From Psychroflexus aurantiacus (GTDB lineage Bacteria; Bacteroidota; Bacteroidia; Flavobacteriales; Flavobacteriaceae): a stretch of 64,000 nt of DNA. Position numbers and translations under genes: made by a program. Position 1 is the stretch's first letter. Every line of letters begins with the position of its first letter. The notes beneath the pieces are model-generated. The model saw nothing but the letters and a program-made list of their open reading frames with translations, made no database searches and was not told the origin of the DNA. Below, piece after piece: positions 27,849-35,921 of this stretch. Location of the stretch: contig NZ_JAAIKD010000001.1 of assembly GCF_010820555.1 (NCBI RefSeq), forward strand, positions 124,001 through 188,000, given 5' to 3'.

Positions 27849-29081
27849 ATGATAGACGCTCAAAATACAACTTACGAAACTACCGTACTTATAGGAATTA
27901 TAAATCAGTTTCAGGATGAAGAAAAATCCAAGGAATATCTCGACGAACTTGAATTCCTGACCTACACCGCCGGCGGTGAAGTCATGAAGCGCTTTCAGCA
28001 AAAACTGGATGTGCCTCATCCCAAAACCTTTATCGGCAAAGGAAAACTGGAACAGGTAAGAGATTATGTAGAAGAACATGAAATAGGAACAGCTATTTTT
28101 GATGATGAATTGTCTCCGGCCCAGCAAAAGAATATCGAAAAAATATTGAAATGCAAAGTTGTAGACAGAACTTACCTTATCCTGGACATTTTCGCTCAAC
28201 GGGCCAAAACCAGTTATGCGAGCACCCAGGTTGAACTCGCTCAATACGAATATCTGTTGCCAAGACTTGCAGGACTCTGGACTCACCTGGAACGTCAGCG
28301 TGGTGGTATTGGAATGCGTGGTCCCGGTGAAACTGAAATTGAAACCGATAGACGAATCGTAAGAGATAAAATCACGTTACTGAAAAAGAAGCTGAAAACC
28401 ATCGACAGACAGATGGCTGTGCAGAGGGGGAACAGAGGAAGTCTTGTTAGAGTTGCTTTGGTGGGCTACACCAATGTGGGTAAGTCAACACTGATGAACG
28501 TAATCAGTAAAAGTGAAGTTTTTGCGGAGAATAAATTATTTGCCACTTTAGATACTACCGTGAGAAAAGTAGTCATCAGAAATCTTCCTTTTCTGCTCAC
28601 AGATACCGTAGGTTTTATCAGAAAGCTACCGACTCAGCTGGTCGAGTCTTTCAAATCCACTTTGGATGAGGTGAGGGAAGCCGACCTGCTTTTGCATGTG
28701 GTTGATATTTCTCACGAAAATTTTGAAGATCATATTGAATCGGTCAACAGCATTTTGGATGATATCGAAGCCAGAGATAAACCCATCATAATGGTGTTTA
28801 ATAAAATCGATAACTATGAGCCGGAACCCATAGAAGAGGATGACCTGATGGTGGAGCGTTCGTATCAACACTACACACTGGAGGAATGGAAGAAAACCTG
28901 GATGCAGAGGCAGGGCGATAAGGTGTTGTTCATTTCAGCAACAGAAAAAGAGAACATTGAAGAATTTAGAAAAAAAGTCTACGACACGGTTAGAGATATT
29001 CACATCACGCGTTTCCCGTATAATAATTTTCTCTATCCGGAATACGACGCCTATACCGGGGATGAAGAACAGGAAGACTAG
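27849..29081 (+). CDS. hflX: Ribosome-associated GTPase HflX
   Basis: The 410-residue protein has the HflX N-terminal domain with FIGKGKLEQVRDYV near residue 57 and DDELSPAQQKNIE near 82, then RLAGLWTHLERQRGGIGMRG near 140. It has a complete GTPase domain with G1 GYTNVGKST near 205, G3 DTVGFIRKLP near 255 and G4 NKID near 320. HflX splits stalled or stressed 70S ribosomes and binds the large subunit in the cytoplasm. The C-terminal acidic tail is short. It appears monocistronic and ends only four bases from the convergent response regulator. Confidence 0.97.
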   Translation: MIDAQNTTYETTVLIGIINQFQDEEKSKEYLDELEFLTYTAGGEVMKRFQQKLDVPHPKTFIGKGKLEQVRDYVEEHEIGTAIFDDELSPAQQKNIEKILKCKVVDRTYLILDIFAQRAKTSYASTQVELAQYEYLLPRLAGLWTHLERQRGGIGMRGPGETEIETDRRIVRDKITLLKKKLKTIDRQMAVQRGNRGSLVRVALVGYTNVGKSTLMNVISKSEVFAENKLFATLDTTVRKVVIRNLPFLLTDTVGFIRKLPTQLVESFKSTLDEVREADLLLHVVDISHENFEDHIESVNSILDDIEARDKPIIMVFNKIDNYEPEPIEEDDLMVERSYQHYTLEEWKKTWMQRQGDKVLFISATEKENIEEFRKKVYDTVRDIHITRFPYNNFLYPEYDAYTGDEEQED

Positions 29082-29085
29082 AGTC

Positions 29086-29487
29086 TTAACCGAAAAAAGG
29101 CTGTAGTTCTTTTTTCTGTTTTAAATCGTTCAGCTTATCAATACTAATTGGTTTTTCCACAAAACCTATAGCAGCGGCAAAAGTCGCTGCTTTTTCTTTG
29201 TCTGAAGGGTCTATGGATGACGTCATAACCAAAATGTAACAATATTTATCAAGTCTTTGTTTTTCCAATTCGACCATAAACTCCCAGCCATCAAGATTTG
29301 GCATATTGATGTCTAAAAAAACGATGAACTTTTTATCTTCAGCCTTATGCTTATTGATGTACGCCAGCGTTTGATAAGCGTCTTCAAAAGATTTTGGGGA
29401 ACTGCTAAACCCTGAATGCGTCATCATTTTTTCATGAATGAAAAGCACCATTTTATCATCGTCTACATTTAAAACTTCAAAATCCAT
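29086..29487 (-). CDS. Single-domain response regulator
   Basis: From the ATG at 29487 this is a 133-residue CheY-like receiver with no output domain. It has acidic residues in NVDDDKM near the N-terminus, phosphoacceptor Asp in FLDINMPNLDG near residue 60, the switch Thr/Ser in VMTSS near 90, and the conserved Lys in EKPI near 112. The extra 28 N-terminal residues of the longer reading frame overlap the preceding gene and look non-native. It is the last gene of a minus-strand sensor cluster, two bases after the stop of the 97-residue orphan, so it is probably phosphorylated by the cluster's histidine kinase. Confidence 0.9.
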   Translation of the reverse strand: MDFEVLNVDDDKMVLFIHEKMMTHSGFSSSPKSFEDAYQTLAYINKHKAEDKKFIVFLDINMPNLDGWEFMVELEKQRLDKYCYILVMTSSIDPSDKEKAATFAAAIGFVEKPISIDKLNDLKQKKELQPFFG

Positions 29488-29489
29488 TG

Positions 29490-29783
29490 TCACTTTATTT
29501 TTGGGGATGTATTTATTTGTTTTGCTTTTTTGATGAGATATCTTTTCACCTTCTCCTCGCCCTGAGAGCATGTGTCTGTATTTAAAGTTTCAATAATACC
29601 TAAAACTTTTGAAGTTGCCGAACACATTTCATACGAGTGTTGCCGGGCCATGTCCTTAAACCTCTCTACATTGGTAACCTGGTTTTTCTGAAAAGAGAAC
29701 ACAGCCTCTTTAAAGGCTCCTGTCATCGCCGGAACATCCTTTATGTTATCTTCGGGCATCAAAACTTTATAAGGCTGCGGCAT
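29490..29783 (-). CDS. Orphan 97-residue protein in a two-component cluster
   Basis: This small acidic-to-neutral soluble protein has two probable helices and a basic Lys-rich C-terminus. I do not recognise the family. It lies eight bases after the histidine kinase stop and two bases before the response regulator start, which strongly suggests co-translation. A connector or modulator of the phosphorelay is plausible, but this is inference only. A conventional HPt domain would need a conserved His in a four-helix bundle; the visible HSYEMC segment contains one His, but the surrounding pattern is not a clear match. Confidence 0.65.
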   Translation of the reverse strand: MPQPYKVLMPEDNIKDVPAMTGAFKEAVFSFQKNQVTNVERFKDMARQHSYEMCSATSKVLGIIETLNTDTCSQGEEKVKRYLIKKAKQINTSPKIK

Positions 29784-29791
29784 GGTATCGT

Positions 29792-30991
29792 TTAATTAGG
29801 AATAGTGAAACTGAACACACTGCCCTCTCCAGGTTCAGATTCTACTGAAATGTTACCCCCTAAGTTTAAAATGATTTTTTTACAGGCAGCCAGTCCCATC
29901 CCTACTCCCGAAGTACTGTTTTTATCTTCCTTATAAAAGGGTTTAAAGATTTTCTCAAGGTTGCGTTTTTTAATTCCGGAACCGTTATCGGCTATACTCA
30001 CTTTCCATTCATCAATTTTATTTTGGATATCGATTTTAATTTTAAGAGGTCTTTCGGGTGATCTATATTTAATAGCATTACTTATCAGGTTTCTTAACAC
30101 AATGGAAAATAAGGTCTTCGAGGTCTTTATGACAGGCAGGTTCTTATATTCAATCTCAATATGCTCCGCTTTCATGGTAGGGAGATTTAAATCTATGATA
30201 TTTTGAATAATAGGCTCAACTTCTATTTCAACTTTATTTTCCTCTAAAGAAGTCAGTTTTGCAAAAGCTAGTATTTCATAAATAAGACCCGTCATTTTTT
30301 GAGTGCTTTGTTTTGCATAGTCTATGTACTGCTGTGCTTCTTCGCCCAGAGAAGTACCGGCTTCCTGTTGCAAAAGCTCCAAAAATCCCTGTATACTATC
30401 CAGTGGATTTTTTAAATCGTGCGCAATGGAAAGTGCGATTTCTTCAGACTGGTTTTTATGCAATTGCATTTGGTTGTAAACCTTTTCAAGCTCGAGCGCT
30501 TTTCGCCTGGATTCAAAAGAGCGCTCAACCAGCTTAGCAAGTGACTTGAGAGCCTCAATTTGAGAAACAGTGAGAACCTTGGGTTTAGAATCCAGTACAC
30601 ATAACGTGCCTAAGGCAAAGCCTTCTTTTGTAGATAGGGGCATACCCGCGTAAAAAGCAATTTTAGGATCTTTGGTCACAAATGGGATGTCTTTAAATCT
30701 CTTATCTTCTGAGGCATCATTTACGATAAGCATCTTGTCTGGTGTGTTTATGGCGTGCGCACAAAACGCATAATCCCTGGGAGTGTTTTCAATTTCTAAG
30801 CCCTGTTTTGATTTAAAATACTGAGTTTTAGAATCTATGAGTGTGATCAAGGAGATTTTAGTTTCACAAATATCAGATGCCAGTTTAGTAATTAAATCTA
30901 ACTCCTCTTCCGGTAAACTTTCTACCAATCTTAAACTATGTAATTCTTTGAGCCTCCCGGCTTCGTTAACCGGTATTGGTGGTTTTATCAT
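29792..30991 (-). CDS. GAF-domain sensor histidine kinase
   Basis: The 399-residue soluble kinase has an N-terminal GAF sensor domain (about 20-165, with CAHAINTPDKMLIVNDA and PLSTKEGFALGTLCVLD). The HisKA segment SIAHDLKNPLDSIQGF carries the phosphoacceptor His. The HATPase domain shows an N box (NLISNAIKY), G1 box (ADNGSGIKK), F box (FKPFYKED) and G2 box (GVGMGLAACKKI). All core motifs look intact, so it should be active. No membrane helix is present, so it senses a cytoplasmic or membrane-permeable signal. Its ATG overlaps the stop of an out-of-frame kinase tail left upstream (ATGA). The orphan and the response regulator follow closely. Confidence 0.93.
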   Translation of the reverse strand: MIKPPIPVNEAGRLKELHSLRLVESLPEEELDLITKLASDICETKISLITLIDSKTQYFKSKQGLEIENTPRDYAFCAHAINTPDKMLIVNDASEDKRFKDIPFVTKDPKIAFYAGMPLSTKEGFALGTLCVLDSKPKVLTVSQIEALKSLAKLVERSFESRRKALELEKVYNQMQLHKNQSEEIALSIAHDLKNPLDSIQGFLELLQQEAGTSLGEEAQQYIDYAKQSTQKMTGLIYEILAFAKLTSLEENKVEIEVEPIIQNIIDLNLPTMKAEHIEIEYKNLPVIKTSKTLFSIVLRNLISNAIKYRSPERPLKIKIDIQNKIDEWKVSIADNGSGIKKRNLEKIFKPFYKEDKNSTSGVGMGLAACKKIILNLGGNISVESEPGEGSVFSFTIPN

Positions 30992-31104
30992 TTTTTAGTT
31001 AGTTTTTTAGGAAGCCGTATCAAGAATCTTGTTTCTTCATCCAGACTAGACTCCAAACTGATCTCGCCTCCTAAGTTATGAATTGTTTTTTTGACAATGT
31101 TTAT
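30988..31104 (-). pseudogene. Out-of-frame remnant of a histidine-kinase C-terminus
   Basis: Read in another frame, the 117 bases following and overlapping the end of the PAS gene encode the end of an HATPase domain: NIVKKTIHNLGGEI, an SLESS strand, and TRFLIRLPKK before the stop. This matches the part after the G2 box of a kinase. The HisKA and most of the HATPase that would normally precede it are missing. The TGA at 30988-30990 overlaps the ATG of the next kinase, the usual coupling pattern of an intact operon. It is best read as debris of a deletion. Confidence 0.7.
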
Positions 31105-33823
31105 ATTCTGAAATATCTTGAATACTTCCAACCATTCTTATGGCCTTGCCTTCGCCATCCCTTACAATTGTCCCTCTATCTAAAACATAGGCATAAGACC
31201 CGTTTTCTTTTTTAAACCTGTATTCTTCTCGCCATTCATTTTCTTCCGCTTTATCCAAAGCAGAATCAAAAGATGCTTTCACCCGTTTTCTATCTTCCGG
31301 GTGAAGTTTTTCCAGCCAAACTTCCTCTGCGACTGCAAATTTTCCTGGGTCGTATCCAAAAAGAGTTTTGAGTCCTTTTCCCCAGATGATGCGTTCTTCT
31401 ATTAAATCAAAATCCCACACCGCTTCTTTAACGGTTTCAGAAAGGATTTTGAATTTCTCATTTTGAGTTTTAAGCGAACTTAGATTATCCTTGTAAGCCG
31501 TAATATCTCTGCCAACACAGAAAACATCCTTATCACCCTCATCAAGACTAAAGACCGTCCAGTCTACATGTAAAATTTTCCGATTCTTAGTAATTGCTCT
31601 GATCTCATCGGAATAATAGCCAGTGTATTCTCTTGCTTTTCTGACTAATGCTAACGTCTTCTCATGATCTTCTTCTTTAATATAGTTTAAAAAAGGAGTA
31701 GACAAAATAGTCTTTTCATCATAGCCTAAAGTCTCACAAGCCCTTTTGTTTATCTTTTTCAGATACCCGTTCTTCCCGAAAATGCATAAAAAGTCAGGTG
31801 TGTATTCGAAAAAGATGCCCATTTCTTTCTCTGTTCGTTTTCTTGAGATCGCATTGCCAAGTTGAAGAGAAAACTCACCAAAAATAGAGGTCAGGGTTTT
31901 TTCCCTTGCATAGGCATCATCGAACCCGAGTATAACGACGCCTAAGCATTCTTCATGAGAGCGAATCTGAAACCCATAACGCAGTTTTATATTATTTTTT
32001 TCTTCTGAATTTGATCCGTTTTTATGGATTAAGAGTTTGGATTTAGCCGTTTTAAAAATCTCATTGGCAAAATCTTCAGACCTGTAATTTAAAAGTCCGG
32101 AATCACGATCTACAGGTTCTCCTTTTTTAAATCTTAACGCCTTTGATAAGGCGTCTGAATAATAATCCTTTAGCCAGAATTCACAGAATTCACTTTTTAG
32201 CAGATCTTCTATCTTTAGAGATATTTTACAAAGCAGGCTTTCCATGGAGTCGTCCCCCTGAAAAGCACTATGCGTAAAGGTTAAAAGTTCCTTTTTATGT
32301 CTATTTGTTACAAGATCGCTTACATTTCTATTGACTACCATCCAATGTGTGAACCATCCCTCATCATTCACTATCGGCGTAATAGAAAGATTATTCCAAA
32401 ATTCAAGATCCGTTTTGGTATAACTTAAAATATCAGCATCTACCGAATTCCATTGACTCAGTTCTGTTTCCAATTCCAGAAACATATCCGCACTTTTAGG
32501 GGTGACATAGAATTCCTGAGGGGTTTTCCCTATAATCTCAGAACTATCACATTCAAATAAGCGCTGAAAGCTAGAATTGACGTAAACAATTTCAGAGTTC
32601 AAAAAACTGTTGCTCTTAACATCTGTCACCAAAATAGCATCTTTTGTCCCGTCCACTAACTTTTCCAGTAGATTGAGATGGTTTTCACGTTTTAGAGGCT
32701 TTGTAATATCCTGTAAGGCTCCAATAAGCCTGATGGGTTTTCCACTCAGATCCCTGAGTATGACAACGTTTTCTCGAACATTGGCATAATTTTTATCGTT
32801 ATCCAGGAACCTGTAATCAAAAGTCCACTTGTAAAGATCTTCATCGTTCAGCGCTTCTTTTAAACTGTCAGAAAAAGAAGTCAGGTCATCGGGATGTATC
32901 TTCGATTCCCAAAATGATTTAGAAACTCTATTACCCTTAATTTTATAACCAAAAAGGCGTTCATAACCATCACTCCAATACAATTCTTCATCGCTTAAGT
33001 CCCAGTCCCAAACGGCATCGGAGGTCGCTTGGGCTGCAAGACCAAATCTGGTTTTCGCGTTTTCTAACTCCCTTTGTGTTCTAGTACTTTCAGTAACGTC
33101 GGTCACTGTAGAAATGATAAGGTTTTGATCGTATAAGGGAATGTTTTTAGCATTTACTATTTTTCGTTTCCCATTTTTGGTGGTGATACTTACATTCTTC
33201 CAGTGCATTCGCTTTGGATCCCCGGATTCAATATCCCTTAAAATAATATTTTTCATTTCCTCCCTTTCCTGCTCATCGGGATACACGTTTTGAAAAAAGG
33301 CTTCTACATCTGTCAAGTCTTCAAATTCCCAGCCGTAAATTTTTGAGAATTCACTATTAACATATAAAGTTTTGGAATCGTCTATTCTGTTTACAGAAAT
33401 ACCAATAGGCAGGGAGTCAAATATTCTTTTATAAAACTGAACCTCAGAATCTTGCCTATTCATAGAGGTGTTTTTATTAGATTCCACAGTGACAAAAATG
33501 AAGGTTCTGTCCTCAAAATCAAGAGGTTTATATTCGAATTTATAAGATCGGTCTTCAAAATCGATTTCAAAAAAAGGAGTGGAATCCGATAATTTTAATT
33601 GCTTCCTAAATTTTGAAGCGGAGGCATCATCAAACTTAAAACTGATTTTTAAAAAGTAATCTAAGTCTTCATCGGCTTTAAAATTTTTTTCCCGCAATGA
33701 GTCCGCGGTCAATTTATCATTTATATCGACCACCGTAAGCTTGTCATCAATCGCAGAAATAAGAAATGCAGGAGATTCGAAAAAATCCAATACCTGTTTT
33801 AATTGTGAAAATGCCCGTGACAT
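31076..33823 (-). CDS. Multi-PAS/GAF sensor protein lacking a kinase core
   Basis: The 915-residue cytoplasmic protein has a PAS chain. Approximate order is a short N-terminal region (1-120), PAS (125-245), PAS (255-375), PAS (380-500), GAF (505-640), PAS (650-770) and PAS (780-905). PAC-type endings such as GALQDITK, VVNRNVSDL, VGRDITA and GSIQDISEY follow several units. Normally such chains end in HisKA plus HATPase; here the chain stops ten residues after the last PAC end. The kinase tail remnant immediately downstream shows the kinase was probably deleted. The protein could still act as a soluble sensor partner, or be non-functional. No transmembrane helix is seen. Confidence 0.85.
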   Translation of the reverse strand: MSRAFSQLKQVLDFFESPAFLISAIDDKLTVVDINDKLTADSLREKNFKADEDLDYFLKISFKFDDASASKFRKQLKLSDSTPFFEIDFEDRSYKFEYKPLDFEDRTFIFVTVESNKNTSMNRQDSEVQFYKRIFDSLPIGISVNRIDDSKTLYVNSEFSKIYGWEFEDLTDVEAFFQNVYPDEQEREEMKNIILRDIESGDPKRMHWKNVSITTKNGKRKIVNAKNIPLYDQNLIISTVTDVTESTRTQRELENAKTRFGLAAQATSDAVWDWDLSDEELYWSDGYERLFGYKIKGNRVSKSFWESKIHPDDLTSFSDSLKEALNDEDLYKWTFDYRFLDNDKNYANVRENVVILRDLSGKPIRLIGALQDITKPLKRENHLNLLEKLVDGTKDAILVTDVKSNSFLNSEIVYVNSSFQRLFECDSSEIIGKTPQEFYVTPKSADMFLELETELSQWNSVDADILSYTKTDLEFWNNLSITPIVNDEGWFTHWMVVNRNVSDLVTNRHKKELLTFTHSAFQGDDSMESLLCKISLKIEDLLKSEFCEFWLKDYYSDALSKALRFKKGEPVDRDSGLLNYRSEDFANEIFKTAKSKLLIHKNGSNSEEKNNIKLRYGFQIRSHEECLGVVILGFDDAYAREKTLTSIFGEFSLQLGNAISRKRTEKEMGIFFEYTPDFLCIFGKNGYLKKINKRACETLGYDEKTILSTPFLNYIKEEDHEKTLALVRKAREYTGYYSDEIRAITKNRKILHVDWTVFSLDEGDKDVFCVGRDITAYKDNLSSLKTQNEKFKILSETVKEAVWDFDLIEERIIWGKGLKTLFGYDPGKFAVAEEVWLEKLHPEDRKRVKASFDSALDKAEENEWREEYRFKKENGSYAYVLDRGTIVRDGEGKAIRMVGSIQDISEYKHCQKNNS

Positions 33824-33905
33824 GTATCGATTTATATTTGATTTTCCATAAGGTAAAAAACTTTTTTCAAATTCGGTATTAATACATAAATTTAAAAAAA
33901 AATCT

Positions 33906-34892
33906 ATGCTTTATAAATTCATCTTATTTTGCTTTTTGCTATTCCCTCTGATAACGTCTGCCCAAAAGCCTGCGAATTCAGATAAATTCGCACACACCTT
34001 TTCCATTGTGGCTCAGGATCCAGCAACCGGAGATATGGCTGTGGGAGTTCAAAGTCATTGGTTTTCTGTAGGAACGTCTGTCTCCTGGGGTAAATCTGGG
34101 GTTGGTGTTGTGGCTACACAGTCTTTTGTTAACGAGCGCTATGGATATGAGGGTTTACGATTGATGGAACAAGGCCTTTCTGCTGAACGAGCTTTGGAGA
34201 AACTTAAAAAAGAAGATGAGGGAGTGGCCTTTAGGCAGGTAGCCATGCTTTCCAAAGACGGAAGTATCGCTGCTTTTACCGGTGAAAAATGCGTAGAAGC
34301 AGCTTTGCATATTGTAGAAGACACGTATAGCATACAGGCGAATATGATGGAAGATGAAAACGTGGTTTATGCAATGCGGGATGCATTCGAAGAAAACAGC
34401 AATCTTCCGCTGGCTGAACGCGTTGTAGCTGCCATGCAGGCAGCTCAGGCAAGCGGCGGCGACATAAGAGGAAAACAGTCGGCAGCTCTTATTGTAGTAG
34501 GTAAAGACACTCCGAAACACCCCTGGATGGATAAAAAAATAGACCTGAGGGTGGAAGATCACCGTACACCTGTAGAAGAGCTTTCCAGGTTATTGAATGT
34601 TCACAGGGCATACGCGTACATGAGCGAGGGGGATGTAGCCATGGAAAATGATAATCCAGATGCAGCTTTGGCAGCCTATGCGAAAGCTGAAACATTACAA
34701 CCTTCGAATCAGGAGATTAAATTTTGGAAAGCTGTAGCTTTGGTGAATTCTGATCAGGTTAACAAATCTGTTCCTATATTTGAGCGTTTGTTCATGAACG
34801 ACAAACGCTGGCAAAGACTCCTGAAACGTCTGCCAGCCTCCAGTTTAATCACCATTGATAAATCAGCCTTAGAATACTTATTAAACCTATAA
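33906..34892 (+). CDS. Secreted DUF1028 Ntn-hydrolase-like protein
   Basis: The 328-residue precursor has a signal peptide (cleavage near ITSAQ, residue 20). Residues about 28-230 match DUF1028: THSFSIVA-like HTFSIVAQDPATGDMAVGVQ, GVGVVATQSFVNERYGY, and a later LIVVGKDTPKHPW. This family has an Ntn-hydrolase-like fold; its substrates are not established. The C-terminal 90 residues contain a TPR-like repeat (AYMSEGDVAMENDNPDAAL, then AYAKAETLQPSNQEIKFWKA). It is followed after three bases by a lipoprotein isoaspartyl peptidase, another Ntn hydrolase, so the pair probably acts together outside the cytoplasm. Confidence 0.88.
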   Translation: MLYKFILFCFLLFPLITSAQKPANSDKFAHTFSIVAQDPATGDMAVGVQSHWFSVGTSVSWGKSGVGVVATQSFVNERYGYEGLRLMEQGLSAERALEKLKKEDEGVAFRQVAMLSKDGSIAAFTGEKCVEAALHIVEDTYSIQANMMEDENVVYAMRDAFEENSNLPLAERVVAAMQAAQASGGDIRGKQSAALIVVGKDTPKHPWMDKKIDLRVEDHRTPVEELSRLLNVHRAYAYMSEGDVAMENDNPDAALAAYAKAETLQPSNQEIKFWKAVALVNSDQVNKSVPIFERLFMNDKRWQRLLKRLPASSLITIDKSALEYLLNL

Positions 34893-34895
34893 CCT

Positions 34896-35921
34896 ATGAA
34901 AAAGTCAATTTTATTACTCATTAGCCTCTTATTTATTGCCTGTCACGACTCCCCTAAACTTAGCAAAGAGAAGGATGTTGTAAAAACCCCAAAATTCGGA
35001 ATTGTCATTCATGGAGGAGCTGGCGTGATTAAAAAAGAATACATGACCGATTCTTTACAAAAGGCCTACGAAGCAAAACTTGAAGAAGCGATCAGTGTAG
35101 GACATAAGATTCTGGCTGAAGGCGGAACCGCTGTAGAAGCTGTAACAGAAACCATCAATGTGATGGAAAATTCTCCACTGTTTAATTCTGGTAAAGGCGC
35201 TGTGTTGAATGCTGACGGCATTGCAGAATTGGATGCTTCTATTATGGAAGGAAAGACTAGAAATGCGGGAGCCATTTCGGGGGTTCAGCATATCAAGAAT
35301 CCCATTAATCTGGCTTTAAAAGTGATGAACAAATCTGACCATGTCATGCTCAGCGCCTCCGGTGCAGAGGAGTTTGCAAAATTACATGACCTCGAATTTG
35401 TAGAAAATTCTTACTTCATTACTGAAGGAAGAAAAAAAGCCCTGGAAGCTTCCAAAGCTAAAGAGCAGGGACTTTCTTCAAACGAATTTTACCTCAGTAA
35501 TGAGAAATTTGGCACCGTAGGCTGCGCCGCCTTGGATAAAGAGGGTAACCTGGCCGCTGGAACTTCAACTGGCGGAATGACCAACAAAAAATACGGCAGA
35601 ATTGGAGATTCTCCCATCATAGGAGCAGGTACGTATGCCAATAATAAAACCTGCGCGATTTCGGCTACAGGTCATGGAGAATACTTTATAAGAGGCGTCG
35701 TGGCTCATGATATTTCTGCGATGATGGAATATCAAGGTATCAGTTTAGAAAAAGCAGCGCAGCGGGTGATTCAAAAGAAACTGACAGAACTCGGCGGAAC
35801 CGGCGGGATTGTGGGTATCGATAATAAAGGCAATGTCGTTATGGAATTCAATACTCCCGGCATGTTTAGAGCCACCAAAAACATGAAAGGAGAAACTGAA
35901 ATCAAAATGTATAAGGACTAA
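34896..35921 (+). CDS. iaaA: Isoaspartyl peptidase / L-asparaginase, lipoprotein form
   Basis: The 341-residue precursor has a lipoprotein signal peptide with the lipid Cys in LLFIAC (about residue 17). The mature part is a plant-type asparaginase/isoaspartyl dipeptidase of the Ntn-hydrolase family: VIHGGAGVI near 40, GGTAVEAVTETINVMENSPL near 75, and the self-processing site GTVGCAALD, whose Thr becomes the catalytic N-terminus. A glycine-rich STGGMTNKKYGRIGDSPIIG follows. It removes N-terminal Asn or isoaspartyl residues from peptides. It is separated by three bases from the DUF1028 gene and is probably co-transcribed. It ends four bases into the convergent DUF255 gene. Confidence 0.94.
   Translation: MKKSILLLISLLFIACHDSPKLSKEKDVVKTPKFGIVIHGGAGVIKKEYMTDSLQKAYEAKLEEAISVGHKILAEGGTAVEAVTETINVMENSPLFNSGKGAVLNADGIAELDASIMEGKTRNAGAISGVQHIKNPINLALKVMNKSDHVMLSASGAEEFAKLHDLEFVENSYFITEGRKKALEASKAKEQGLSSNEFYLSNEKFGTVGCAALDKEGNLAAGTSTGGMTNKKYGRIGDSPIIGAGTYANNKTCAISATGHGEYFIRGVVAHDISAMMEYQGISLEKAAQRVIQKKLTELGGTGGIVGIDNKGNVVMEFNTPGMFRATKNMKGETEIKMYKD

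Noticed and set aside
27843-28286. 147-residue minus-strand frame inside hflX
   Set aside because: It is antisense to the clear HflX reading frame, has Phe/Ile-rich low-information composition and no motif. It is a shadow of the real gene.
34155-34562. 135-residue minus-strand frame inside the DUF1028 gene
   Set aside because: It is antisense to a complete conserved frame and has no recognisable domain or start signal.
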